Below are positions 43,536-53,995 of a stretch of 64,000 nt of DNA, piece by piece. Below the pieces are notes generated by a model. The model was not told the DNA's origin and did no database searches. It saw only the letters and a program-made list of their open reading frames with translations. How positions within the stretch are numbered: the first letter of the stretch is position 1; each line of letters opens with the position of its first letter. The translations under genes were made by a program, and so were the position numbers. The stretch is from Coccinella septempunctata (lineage: Eukaryota > Arthropoda > Insecta > Coleoptera > Coccinellidae): contig NC_058191.1 of NCBI RefSeq assembly GCF_907165205.1, positions 1,428,501 to 1,492,500 of the forward strand, read 5' to 3'.

Positions 43536-46247
43536 TTAATCTCTCCTCAATTGATCTCTCGGTCTCCTTTTGTAAATTCTCATTCTTCTTCTGTCTTCCT
43601 CCGGATCGTAGTCCACTAGTCTCCTGAGTTCTTCGTTTGGATGTTCCTTCGCTGTTTCGAATAACTTTTCAGCTTTCCTCTTCATAAATTCGGTGATGGT
43701 TTCCCACTTCAAATCTCGATATATCTGTTTGTTCCTGACAAACCAAGGCGCATCTATGGCACATCGTAGTAGCTTGTTTTCTGTTGCCTGAATTCTTTGT
43801 ATATGGCTCTTTGCCGCGAATCCCCAAGCACCTGATCCAAAAGTCAGTTGCGGTCTAGCAACGGCTTTGATTATTTTCAATTTTGTCTCATTTGACATAT
43901 GGCTCTTTCTACCTATCAGCGGGTAGAGCATATTCATCGCTGCCTTGGTTTTGTCAACGGCTTGTTTGATATGGCTTCTCCATGTTAGACCTTTGTCTAG
44001 GGTGATACCTAAATATTTTGCTTCGTTTTTCCATTCGATTTCTTCTCCATCTACCTCTAGATTTGTTGTAGTTCTTAGTCTCCTCTTCTGCAGTAATATC
44101 GCTTGGCTCTTTTGTCCGTTGAGTTTTATTTTCCATTTAATACACCAGTCATTTATTTCATCTATAGCTTCTTGTAACATTCCTTCTATAATTTCTGGCT
44201 TGCGATGTCGCATTGCGATTCCTGTGTCGTCGGCATAGAGTGTCAGCATAGTCCTTGGAGATTTTGGTATATCGTGAATATATATGTTATACAGTAACGG
44301 CCCAAGTACTGACCCTTGAGGCACCCCTGCTTCCATATATCTGGTTGTGGAGTTTTCTCCTTCCACTTTCACGTAGAATCTTCTGTTCCTCAAATAATTC
44401 CTAATCAACTTGCACAGTTTCATTGAATATCCAGCATATCTCATTTTGTAAATCAATCCTTCATGCCATACTCTGTCGAATGCTCTGGCGACATCTAGTA
44501 GTACAAGACCGGTTGCTTGTTTATTTTGGAATCCTTCTGTTATGTATTCTGTGAGTCTCAGTAATTGCTGTTCAGTTGAGTGGTCTCTTCTGAATCCGAA
44601 TTGCTCTGCTGGAATGAGATTCAGATTTTCAGTTTCTTCTGTAAGCCTCCTAGCGATTACCCTTTCTACTACTTTTCCTAGGGCGGACAGTAAACTTATC
44701 GGCCTGTAGTTTTGGGGGAATTTCTTATCTTTGCCTGGTTTGTTGAACACTATGACTTCTGCAGTTTTCCACTTTTCCGGATAGTGTTCAGTCCTCATTA
44801 TACCGTTTGCAATATTTGTGAGAGCAGCTATACCTTTTCTAGGTAATTTCTTCAACATAGCATTCGTTATTTTATCACTTCCGGGAGCTTTTCTATTTTT
44901 CAAGCTTCTGATTATCTCTTTTATTTCAAATGGAGAAGTTGGTTTTTCTATTTTGTCGTCTACTGGTGGTTTGTCCATTTCTTCTTCGTTGTTCTCTACA
45001 AGATCTTCCAGCTCGTCATTATCGTCATCAGGTCTGTAATTTATTCTCGATTCTCTTTCTATCGAGTCCGCCAGTGCTTCTGCTTTATCGATATTCGTAT
45101 ATGCCATTCCTCTTTCTCCGTGGAGAGGTGGTATTTTAGTCTTTTCTCTTCTCAGACATTTTTGCATTTTCCATGCAGAATGATCGATAGTATTTAATTC
45201 TTGAACTCTTTTGTTCCATCTATTTGTTCTCATGTCCTTCAGGGCATTTTTCAGAACTTGGCTGTGTCGGTTTAGATTTCTCTTATTTATATCTGTTTTG
45301 TTGAGCCTGTATGTTTTTCTTAGTCTCCGATTTTCCCTGATGAGATCTTTGATTTCTCTGGGTGTATCACCGTGTGGATGTATCGGAGCTGGTCTCGTTA
45401 TTTTCTTTGTGCTCTTTTTGTAGGCATCTATTATATTCTTTTCTAGTTTATCAACTGCTCTTTCTAGGTCTTCCGGTGTGTTGATTGTCGGTATTTCTGT
45501 TACCTCCGATTGTATCAGATGGCTATATTTAGTCCAATCGGTGTATTCTCTTGTTTGCATTAGTTCTCTTCTTGGCCCATCTCCTATTGTTAATTCGATG
45601 GGGTTGTGGTTAGAGGTTCCGTCCCACAAGGTCTCTATCGAGAATTCTCTAGTGACATTTTTCATAATTGCGATATCAATTATATCTGGTAATCCATTTC
45701 CGAATGCTAGGTACGTTGGTTCTTCAGGTCCAATAACGATAGCTTCATGTTTTTCAGCGAGATCTTTCAGTTTTCTGCCATTTCTGTTTTCCATCCTGCT
45801 GTTCCATTCTGGAGATTTGCAATTAAAATCTCCGATGCAGATTTTCGGGTTTGTTCCATCTAGTAAGTTGTTGATTTCTTCTTCCAATAGGTTATTTGGG
45901 GGTCTTTTATATGCCGATGTGACTTCGACTCTTTGTCGATTTATTTCAGCTACAATCGTCACTGTTTCTATTTGTGACTCGTCAGATCTTCCTTTAAAAT
46001 AGTGTTTCAGATCTCGTCTAACCAGTAAGGCAACACCTCCCCCAGTGTTTGCGATTCTGTCACATCTATATATCTCATAATTCATGATATTCAATCGCGT
46101 ATTTGGTTGTATTCTTGTTTCCTGTAAGGCTATAATATCAGGTTTTCTCTCTGATATTATTTCTTCTATCTCGGGTTTTCGAGTTCTGACCCCGTTTATG
46201 TTCCAGGAGACTATTTTAAGGGAATTTTTCCTAGTTGTATGTTCCAT
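43536..46247 (-). CDS. Jockey-like LINE ORF2: endonuclease plus reverse transcriptase
   Basis: 903 codons, starting at the ATG whose A is also the last base of the ORF1 stop (TAATG), so translation probably restarts after ORF1 termination. The N-terminal AP-like endonuclease shows SWNING (14-19), LQETRI (41-46), GDFNCKSPEW (139-148) and SNHNP (212-216). The RT shows KAPGSDKITNAM (453-464), NYRPISLLSALGK (513-525), EQFGFRR (548-554), DVARAFDRVW (585-594), GVPQGSVLGP (641-650) and YADD (671-674). After the palm come YLGITLDKGLTW and a basic C terminus. Length and motif order are those of jockey-clade elements, which end in poly(A) as this one does. No defects seen, so it is probably competent. 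Confidence 0.93.
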   Translation of the reverse strand: MEHTTRKNSLKIVSWNINGVRTRKPEIEEIISERKPDIIALQETRIQPNTRLNIMNYEIYRCDRIANTGGGVALLVRRDLKHYFKGRSDESQIETVTIVAEINRQRVEVTSAYKRPPNNLLEEEINNLLDGTNPKICIGDFNCKSPEWNSRMENRNGRKLKDLAEKHEAIVIGPEEPTYLAFGNGLPDIIDIAIMKNVTREFSIETLWDGTSNHNPIELTIGDGPRRELMQTREYTDWTKYSHLIQSEVTEIPTINTPEDLERAVDKLEKNIIDAYKKSTKKITRPAPIHPHGDTPREIKDLIRENRRLRKTYRLNKTDINKRNLNRHSQVLKNALKDMRTNRWNKRVQELNTIDHSAWKMQKCLRREKTKIPPLHGERGMAYTNIDKAEALADSIERESRINYRPDDDNDELEDLVENNEEEMDKPPVDDKIEKPTSPFEIKEIIRSLKNRKAPGSDKITNAMLKKLPRKGIAALTNIANGIMRTEHYPEKWKTAEVIVFNKPGKDKKFPQNYRPISLLSALGKVVERVIARRLTEETENLNLIPAEQFGFRRDHSTEQQLLRLTEYITEGFQNKQATGLVLLDVARAFDRVWHEGLIYKMRYAGYSMKLCKLIRNYLRNRRFYVKVEGENSTTRYMEAGVPQGSVLGPLLYNIYIHDIPKSPRTMLTLYADDTGIAMRHRKPEIIEGMLQEAIDEINDWCIKWKIKLNGQKSQAILLQKRRLRTTTNLEVDGEEIEWKNEAKYLGITLDKGLTWRSHIKQAVDKTKAAMNMLYPLIGRKSHMSNETKLKIIKAVARPQLTFGSGAWGFAAKSHIQRIQATENKLLRCAIDAPWFVRNKQIYRDLKWETITEFMKRKAEKLFETAKEHPNEELRRLVDYDPEEDRRRMRIYKRRPRDQLRRD

Positions 46248-46249
46248 TA
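46245..46249 (-). promoter_or_regulatory. TAATG stop-start overlap between ORF1 and ORF2
   Basis: On the minus strand TAA (46249-46247) and ATG (46247-46245) share one base. The same UAAUG arrangement drives termination-reinitiation in the silkworm LINE SART1, so coupled translation is the likely mechanism here. Confidence 0.75.
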
Positions 46250-47674
46250 TTTCAGTTTACTGAACATTCCTTGGAGTTTTTTCTCCATCTCTCTTTCAAT
46301 TTTCAACATGATTTTGTTGAAAATTTTTTCAGTAAAAGTGTCTAAATCGTCGGCGGATTCAGAGACTTTTCTGTTTTCTTTTGTTTTGTTGATCGTGGGT
46401 TTAGCTTGGGGCATTTTCGGTGTCTCCTTCTTCTGTACTGGTTTGGGTACTTCTTTTTTCTTGTCGTCTACTTTGGAGGGGGTGGGCTTCTTTTTCTCCT
46501 GGACTTTTAGAGGAATCGTGCTCTGCTGAGCCGATTTCTGGCCTGTTTTTCTCTTCCTTGTAACTAATTTGAATTCGCTACATCCTTTGTAGCTTGCTGG
46601 ATGGCCTTCTTCACCGCACAGAACGCATGTGGCATTTCTCTCCTCACCTTTTCTGGTAAGTTCGCAATCTTTTGTGCAATGATTGCCCAAACATTTGACG
46701 CATCTGTATGGAAAAGAGCACTTGTTTTGGGCATGTCCGTACCTCTGACATCTGAAGCATTGGCTTGGATTTTCTGCCCTTCTTTTTGATTCCACTACAA
46801 TGCAGAGATTGTAGAGGCGTCTTATTTCGAAAATCTCCTTTCTCTGAGTTTTTACCAGGTATAAGGGTATAAACTTTTTGGTTTTATTGGATGTCATTCT
46901 GGACACCTCGGCGTCATGGATTCCTTGGACCTTTAGATCATTTTTTATTAAATCTAGGTCAGCATCTATTGGGAGATGTCTTATAACTGCATATATCTTT
47001 TTTTCTTCCTCCATCTGGTACGTGAAGTACTCCTTACCAATCTGGTCAAAATATTTTGTTATGTTCCTGTAGTCGTCCACAGTCGAGGCTACGATCCTGA
47101 TCCCGTCTTTTACGACGGTTGCTCTGTTGTAGCTGAATTTCTTCAAGTAGAGAGCTTTTGAGATCTCTACCCAATCGGCTGTACCCATCGTCGTGATGGG
47201 TGGAATTTTATCTTTTTTAGGTAACTCCGTTGCTTTTTTTGCGGTCTCTTCGTCTGAAGATGAACTTTCTTTACGCGCGCGTTTTGTGGGCGGCGCGTTC
47301 TGGGTTTTAGCAACTTGAGTTGCAAAATTTCTCTTCTTCTCCGGTTCTGGAGCTACTTCCTGTTTGGAGGAATTTTTGGGGACCGCTACCGGCTTTGCAA
47401 TTTCTGCAAATGTGGGGGATTTCTGTGCCGTATTCTGTTTTGCAATTTCAGCAAAACTAGGGGATTGAGGAGCTTTATTTTTGTTAACTTCCTCTCTCAA
47501 GAGGCGTATCTCCCCGACCAACTGAGACACGGTTTCAGTCAGTTTATTTATTTGAGCCTTCAACTGCCCATTCTCTTCTTTGAGCCTTACAAGCTCCTCT
47601 GCATCTCCATCGCTAAATTCTTCGTTGTCCGTAGCTTCCATGTAGGAGCTCTCATTGTCTGAGACCTCCGACAT
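46247..47674 (-). CDS. Jockey-like LINE ORF1: gag-like zinc-knuckle protein
   Basis: 475 codons. It has an acidic N terminus, a coiled coil (about residues 28-66), two SPxFAEIAK repeats (71-79, 86-94), a Lys/Arg/Ser-rich segment with KRARKESSSSDEE (131-143) that could be nuclear-targeting, a conserved pre-knuckle domain (about 225-290), and three Cys/His knuckles at 306-319 (CFRCQRYGHAQNKC), 325-337 and 350-365. A Lys/Pro-rich tail and a charged C-terminal helix follow. Such proteins bind the element RNA and form particles. The stop overlaps the ORF2 start as TAATG (46249-46245). Confidence 0.9.
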   Translation of the reverse strand: MSEVSDNESSYMEATDNEEFSDGDAEELVRLKEENGQLKAQINKLTETVSQLVGEIRLLREEVNKNKAPQSPSFAEIAKQNTAQKSPTFAEIAKPVAVPKNSSKQEVAPEPEKKRNFATQVAKTQNAPPTKRARKESSSSDEETAKKATELPKKDKIPPITTMGTADWVEISKALYLKKFSYNRATVVKDGIRIVASTVDDYRNITKYFDQIGKEYFTYQMEEEKKIYAVIRHLPIDADLDLIKNDLKVQGIHDAEVSRMTSNKTKKFIPLYLVKTQRKEIFEIRRLYNLCIVVESKRRAENPSQCFRCQRYGHAQNKCSFPYRCVKCLGNHCTKDCELTRKGEERNATCVLCGEEGHPASYKGCSEFKLVTRKRKTGQKSAQQSTIPLKVQEKKKPTPSKVDDKKKEVPKPVQKKETPKMPQAKPTINKTKENRKVSESADDLDTFTEKIFNKIMLKIEREMEKKLQGMFSKLK

Positions 47675-48007
47675 GGCTTTTGTCCGTATTGAACTATATG
47701 AGGTATTTCGGAATAATAATGAATATTGGAAATCCTTACTACTATGTTACTATTAAGCTATGTGGCTAAATTAAATATTTTCTATACTATCAGAAAAATA
47801 AATCGACTCACCAGTGATATCCGTGGAACCAGCGATCTTGGGATCTGGACTCTACACTGAATACACTGAATTTGAACGAATTTCCGCTCTATAACACATA
47901 CACTTATAGAACTTACAAAAAACTTCGGAAGTTTCGTAGACGGAATCATAAATTCCGCAGCTTCGCCAGTGTACACTTTCACCTCCGCTTTCACTTTTAC
48001 GGCACTG

Positions 48008-48077
48008 TGACACTTCGACTTTCTCGTCCGCTTTCTCTTTTATGACACTTCGACTTTCTCGTCCGCTTTCTCTTTTA
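48008..48077 (-). repeat. Two 35-bp tandem units in the jockey-like 5' UTR
   Basis: Two identical 35-bp units (48008-48042, 48043-48077; plus strand begins TGACACTTCGACTTTCTCGT). Partial further units flank them (TTTCACTTTTACGGCACTG before). Repeated 5' UTR monomers often mark the internal promoter of LINEs. Confidence 0.8.
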
Positions 48078-48129
48078 TAGCACTAGGAGCACTGTAGCAC
48101 GTCTTCTCTTGTCAAGCGAATGACTCGGG

Positions 48130-48160
48130 AAATATTTGTACGAGTCAAAGACTCGCTCTG
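48130..48160. repeat. Dispersed GAGTCTTTGA-type repeat, right part
   Basis: It begins with the second copy of the 12-bp target duplication and continues GAGTCAAAGACTCGCTCTG, completing the element interrupted at 43230. The join matches the uninterrupted copy at 28240-28282. Confidence 0.65.
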
Positions 48161-48164
48161 TATA

Positions 48165-49290
48165 GTCTGGAAGTACCAGAAACCAGTCAAAATCAAGCGA
48201 TTTGGGATACCCTGTACAAATAGGCGTTAGCTGTCTTCAAACACTCAGCTTCAACTAAAACTGTACAACTGAGCCTGAGGGTTGAGGAGATACGATTGTG
48301 AATCGGATCTGGATCTGGTTGTCTCTCTGGGCTCTGGAATAAAAATCGGCTTGTCCTAGCGTTTTTATATAATTTTTTCTGCCGCCTTACAGAGCTGCTG
48401 TTTCGTTTTGAATGGCCCACTCTCTATTCAAAAATAAACACAGGAATAATAATATTCTTCAACATCATCCAAATAGCTAATTTGCAATCGAATCATTGCT
48501 CGTCATTCCGATTTTTGGAGCTGCCTTATGGAAATTAATCATTTCATCTTATTAATCATTATGTTATTCTGACTGCACCAGTCCTCAAAACACTTCAACA
48601 ATTGACTTGAAGTCTACAATCTTTTGGTGCTAATCATAATTGTATCATGATCGAACAAAACCAATCTCAATTGTTCGCACGGGTGGAAGGAAATTAGAAT
48701 TATCTTGTTTCGTACATAATTTTGACAGTTTAGCAACGAAGCTTTTAAAGATTCGGTACAATTCTGAAATGCATCATCTACATTTTCACTTTTTCAAGGA
48801 ACACCCTGTATATAGGAATTGACATTGTGAATGCGACAGGACGAAAACACGTACCGTGACCGCGAACGTTATGTTCATTAGCCGGTTGATTTTCGGAAAA
48901 CAGAGGTTTCGGCAGTACGTTATCTCCTTATTTTGACCTGGTGAGTTATATCGGAGGTCAGTTCAGAAGTCGTCGGGGAAGCAGTATAGGTATAACGGCT
49001 GCCGCCTCCTTGAGTGATGAGACGTTGCCCGCTGAGAGATGATCACTATCTGGCTCGGGTTTCGGTGTCCAACCGTCATTAAAATCATCTACCCGGGATC
49101 TTTCCATTATTTATAAGCACAATCATTTCGTTTTACCGAGTTGACGAGAGACGATCTATCGCGCGATACCGACGGATATTTCCAATTATCGACCGTTCTT
49201 CCAGAAATTCGTCAACTTAAATTCGTTTCACAGCACTGGGTATCCCAAATTGCTTGATTTTTGCTGTTTCTGGTACTTTCCAACTAGATA
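48165..49290. repeat. Inverted repeats (about 50 bp) flanking a GC-richer 1-kb segment
   Basis: 48165-48213 (with AAGTACCAGAAAC and GATTTGGGATACCC) is the inverse of 49238-49288. The enclosed DNA has a 75-codon reverse frame and a 60-codon forward frame without domains, and a CpG-richer block at 48.82-49.20 kb that includes the perfect palindrome TATCGCGCGATA (49157-49168). It could be a TIR element or two copies of a small repeat around host regulatory DNA. Confidence 0.45.
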
Positions 49291-49803
49291 GATGGAAACT
49301 TTGAGAGTAGTCCTAGGCTCGATTTTCGTGAAGATTCCATTAGTGGTAACCACTTCACGATATCTTCATTTGTCTCGAAGATAAAACCAGATGTCGACCT
49401 CGAAAATGTGCATTAATTTCTTCATTTTCGAAAATTTCTTGAAACGATAAAACATTTCTACAGGCACTTTTTCACTTTGAATACACTACAACTTTTTTTA
49501 TCTCTTGTACTGAAGGTGGTAAATAAATACCCTCTTTATCTTTTCTTGATCTCATGTTATACAAAAAAAAATAGTTCGAAGCAAAATCACCATTTTAATG
49601 AAATTCCCATTTTCCACAGAATTCTAAGGAAATAAAATGTCAACTCTCAATAAATATCCATCCCTAGGATACGAAACAAAACTTTCCGTTCATGGAATTT
49701 CATTTGTTAGCTGAAATATTAATAACTTCAATAAAATCATGTAATCTATGTTACACTCAATTTTAATAAATATCGTGCAGAATTTCTGTAATTAATTTTA
49801 ATG
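49291..49803. other. Intergenic, nothing recognised
   Basis: AT-rich single-copy sequence without open frames, repeats or RNA-like structure. Confidence 0.4.
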
Positions 49804-50568
49804 TACCGGTTGATTCGGGTGACTTGGGACAGTCCTGTAACTTGGGAAAATTAAACCCTTGCAGATTTCTTTGTTTCTTACCATTTATGAGAGAAAGAAC
49901 AAACTTATAAAATTGTTCAGCGTATTTTCGGTTAGTTCAACAATTAATTCCTGTTGAGTTTGCCGTGACCAGAGCTTTTAAATTGACAGGAAAAATTAAT
50001 GAGTTCAGTAGAGTAAAAGCGCGTTTTTTTATAACCCTCATACTTTCTAGTGTCCTGTACATGTGTTTCATTTTGTGCATGTGTAAATTTTTTTTCTGGA
50101 TACGTGGGATATTAGATATGTCATGAAACAAGATTGTTAACAAATCAAACGGCAACACAGTACTCATTCATTTATTTTGTTGTTTCATAGGGTGACTTGG
50201 GAAAATGCCGAATAGAATACAAGCGGCGCATTGGCAGCAGGAAATATTCCGATTTCAACTATATAATCACAAATTCTAATTTTTCAAAACTGTACACCGT
50301 CCCAAGTCATCATTTCAATTGAGAGGCGGGAAATCAATGGATTTTACCTTGTGTCCCAAGACTCCCAAGCCTCCCAGCTTGGTGGGTGACAAATATTTTA
50401 TTTTTTTTAAAATTTATATCCGAATTCTGAACCATTGTACATATCCCAATCAAAAGTCTGAGTCATTAAGCATATTCCAACCTGTTTTTCAGATAAAAAT
50501 AGGTCACCGTTACGAAAATATGACAAGCTGAATTCAACAATCGTCCCAAGTCACCCGAATCTACGGTA
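49804..50568. mobile_element. MITE with TA target sites and GATTCGGGTGACTTGGGAC ends
   Basis: The left end (TACCGG then TTGATTCGGGTGACTTGGGA) and the right end (inverse TACCGTAGATTCGGGTGAC) are about 25-bp TIRs flanked by TA, consistent with a Tc1/mariner/pogo-type parent. Several internal TGACTTGGGA / GTCCCAAG motifs occur. The 76-codon minus and 70-codon plus frames inside are not recognisable transposase. The unit is 765 bp. Confidence 0.7.
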
Positions 50569-53555
50569 ACTCATGAAAAATTCTCAATTTTATACAATTT
50601 TTTTGTGAACAAATTCGACATCTTTTTCTAACAAAATTCACAATATTCAACAGCTTAACGTGGAAAATGTCTCTGATGGAGTTAAGACTCTCTGCCACGA
50701 ACCAAAACCCTATTTATGACTGAAATTTTTATTTTTAACATATTTTCCTATGAAAAAACCCAATTGATTGAGGTCTGGTGATCTTTCTTTCATTGTTAAC
50801 TCTGAAAGTTTTCATTCAGGTATAGAGTTTAATTAGATAATCACCTCCTCTTTTTTACGTTCAATCGACTTAAATAATGAAAAAATATAGGTAGCAGTTT
50901 GAAAATCTTTAATTTTGATGAACCCGATTTGTCCGAATTCATGACATTTTCATAAATACAATATACAGGGTGTCCCAGAATTTATGGGAATAAAATTGGC
51001 TATAGTTTCAGAATCTCAAAATGTGACGAAAACATACTATGGAAGCATATATCCACTTTGTTGAAGAGTTACGCTGCATCAAAGATAGACATGTTGATTA
51101 TGGATTTATTAAATTTTTGGGAAAGATATAATAGAAGGAAATTCTGTAGAGGTATTTTTCGAACATAGATTCACTTAAAACACATTTCCTACGCATCCGA
51201 CATAGAATCCAGGTTTTCAATTTAAATCGTCTTTTCAATGAAAATCTTTCAAAGATAATATTCAAAGCCTGAATGAAAACTTATGGTGGAAAAACCCCTC
51301 CGCAGCTATGAAGGATAAGAAAAATTTTAGTTCTGGGTGCATTTGTATTTGTGAAATGCCACTGCAAAATATTATTTTTATATCTCTGCCCTTCCGCCAT
51401 TTAAAATGAGAAATATTATTTCCAGTATAACCAAAAGTTGCAGAGGTCTGAAAATATTTTAGAGAGAGTGTTCATTTTTGAAAACCTACACATGTCATTT
51501 TGTGCACAAAATTTGAGAATTTTCCAAATATAACCTCGACAATCACTCCTTCGAATTAGTTTAAAGTTTTTGTACTGCCTATTGATTTTAAATAATAATA
51601 TTTAAACTTTTGATTTTCATTCTTCGATTTCATCATCGGGCAACTTACTGACAAAATTTTTGTTAATTCAATAATAACAGATCTTTTTTGGATTTTGAAG
51701 ATGAACGTTGGGTCGAAACATATAAATCCAGGATAATTAATTACGTGGGTTCCAATTCACGAAGAAAAGGAAATTTTTTCCTGTTCCTCAGGTTAAAAGG
51801 TTTCTCTTAAATTTTGATTCCAAAAAGAAAAAAGTTAATGTTACTATAATTGTCAAATTGTCGAATTTTAAACGGTTTTAGAAAATCAGTTCATCAGATG
51901 AGTTTTTTTCGATAAAGAAGAATTGTTAAACTCCGGTGTGTAAGGTTGAATTGAAGCAGTTTCAGTTCTTTGTGGGATGCAGTCTCCTCTGTTCTCGAAA
52001 AAATCTCAGTTCTCTGAAGGAGATATTCCCAATGTACTCGTATATCATATTTTTCTCAACGTAGTAAGTACTGAAAAAGTGGCGGTACACCGTATAGCAT
52101 TCCCATGACTTTGGCATTCAAATTCCGAAAAATATGTGCGAAGTGTAAGTTGTCGACAGGTGCTTCTTCAGTCGGCTTGTTGAAGTGTCAATAAAATACT
52201 CCACGGATTCTCAGGAATAATTATTGTATCGATCTCTTTCCGTTATACTTGTTTCGATTCTGGTAAGATTATCGGAAGATAATTAATATAAGTCCAAGTC
52301 AACAACTTTTCTTCATTTCATTGGCGGTCTGCCGTTCTGCGTTTGCCATTTAACGATACTTTTTCTGTTTGTGATTGATGTTCGCCAAAATCACAATATC
52401 AGGATTATTTTACGAATTCACAAGATGCTCATAGTGAACAATCCACTAGAACTACTTAGAAATGTACGTACTTTTCGGGCTGCTTACATAAAGGGATTTA
52501 AAAATGAACGGGCGTGTCTAAAATATTATTAAGCGCATAATCAAAATATCAACGAATCGAAAAGTCGACGTATATAAAAACGGTTACTACGGCAAAAAAA
52601 GGCATACCTCTTTCGCTCTGTAGAAATCAATGATCATTGCTTTTTAACCATACACCGAAACTAATTACCAGAAGAAAAGATACGACTTCAACACTCACGA
52701 ATTTTGGCTTTGTGAAAAAACACCGCAACCATCACTCTAAATATATTTTCACAGGCACAAGACCGTCCGAAATGAATTGCTGAAGACAAGAGAATAATTC
52801 AGTGTTTAACCAATTAAGAGGAGGAATTAGCCGTGACCAATTTTATCGCTTTTTAAAGCGTTTCGTGAAAAAAATAAGGGACGAAAGTAAGGTTGTAAAT
52901 TTTCTTTCATTTATGCTGAAGTGGTTAAGTATCTTCGTCAGTAGTTTCGGAGTAATAAATGGGTTGATTTTCTCTCGTCAAGTATGAGGAGATTATGGAA
53001 TTCCCAGTAAACGCTACGAGCTTTTATGAGATCAAAGCCATCGATTAATTTTCCGACAAAAAGGTACACGTTTGTCTCAACAAAATATAAACTTTTTAGT
53101 AATTTATTAGCCTAATTGTTGGTACCAACCTCTATCTATAAAAGTTTTTTATCGACTAATATGCTGGTAATCAAATGTTTATTTTGCAATTACCAAAGAA
53201 ACTGTCGTGAGGTAATGGTGATATAACAAAGCAGTGTTTTCCAGGCGTACTGGGGTATAAAAGTCGATGTGTTCTATTATTCTGTCATAAACTCAACAAA
53301 GCTTGAAATAAAATTTGTTATTCTACTCCTAAAACGTTTCTATAAAAATGAAGAAATTTACATTTTTTGAAGGTCATTTTCGAAAAATGGCATTGTCTTT
53401 CGATCACCTGCAGAATGATCCAAAAAACTTCAAACGGTATTTAAGGTATAATCTCTAGTTAAAACCATCATAAACATGAAATTTTTCAGGAAAAATGTTA
53501 ACAGGGGACATGTTATGACAGTTGAGGTATTTCGAAATTAGAATTTCATGTATTC
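50569..53555. other. Intergenic; insect-type GGGTGTCCC motif and a possible promoter
   Basis: ACAGGGTGTCCCAGAATTTA at 50965-50984 looks like a transposon end but its partner was not found. At 51.69-51.72 kb TTGAAGATGAACGT…GGGTCGAAAC is a degenerate hammerhead-like hairpin. 52.3-53.3 kb is mixed unique DNA with a 61-codon frame (52802-52987) that I do not call. A TATA/Inr pair at 53256 is listed separately. Confidence 0.3.
53256..53290 (+). promoter_or_regulatory. Possible core promoter: TATAAAAG plus Inr-like TCATAA
   Basis: TATAAAAG (53256-53263) lies 31 bases before the A of TCATAA. An ATG at 53348 opens 32 codons and stops being open after TTTAAGGTATAAT, which resembles a splice donor (G of GT near 53446). 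A short first exon is possible, but there is no further support. Confidence 0.25.
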
Positions 53556-53995
53556 TCCATTCACTTTTATAAAGGCAGTCTGTTGGCCATGGAATCATTT
53601 TCTTGAGTTATTATAACTATAGAACGGAGTGAGGTTGGTACACTTGAAATGTAATCAATGTCAGAACGGCGTTACCACAACCATTTATCAACTCATATTT
53701 TTTTTTTTTTATAAAATGCCGAAAGTGCTTGCCTAAAGGCGAAGAGAAAGTATGAAAAAGTGCTTTTTTGAATAAAAATCAGCTCATTCTAATATTTCTA
53801 ATAGTAACGCTGATGAAGTGAAATGGACGGTTCACCAGAAGGTATCGAACATAATATAAGATGTAGGTAAGTAAATTAACATTATGTTACATCTGAATCT
53901 GAACGACAACATAATTCCACAATCAGGAAGATAGTGACTAATGAGGATTATAATAAATTTCCTTCTATTGGGAGACCCAAAAATGATGAGAGTGG
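53556..53995 (-). mobile_element. GGTTGGCCATG family element, copy c (truncated)
   Basis: It starts near CCATTCACTTTTATAAAGGC and follows 8272-8700 through TTGGCCATGG, GAACGGAGT and the TTCCTTCTATTGGGAGACCC block, then ends near 53995. Only one end remains. Confidence 0.6.

Larger units (their letters stand above)
43231..48129 (-). mobile_element. Full-length jockey-like LINE, recent insertion
   Basis: 4.9 kb on the minus strand: 5' UTR with a tandem repeat (48129-47675), ORF1, ORF2, 3' UTR (43535-43263) and a 32-nt poly(A) tail (T run 43231-43262). It is flanked by a perfect 12-bp target duplication AAATATTTGTAC (43219-43230, 48130-48141). Both frames are intact and the poly(A) is uninterrupted, so this insertion is young. 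Confidence 0.92.

Noticed and set aside
45478..46002. 174-codon plus-strand frame
   Set aside because: Antisense to the intact jockey-like ORF2; no independent coding signal.
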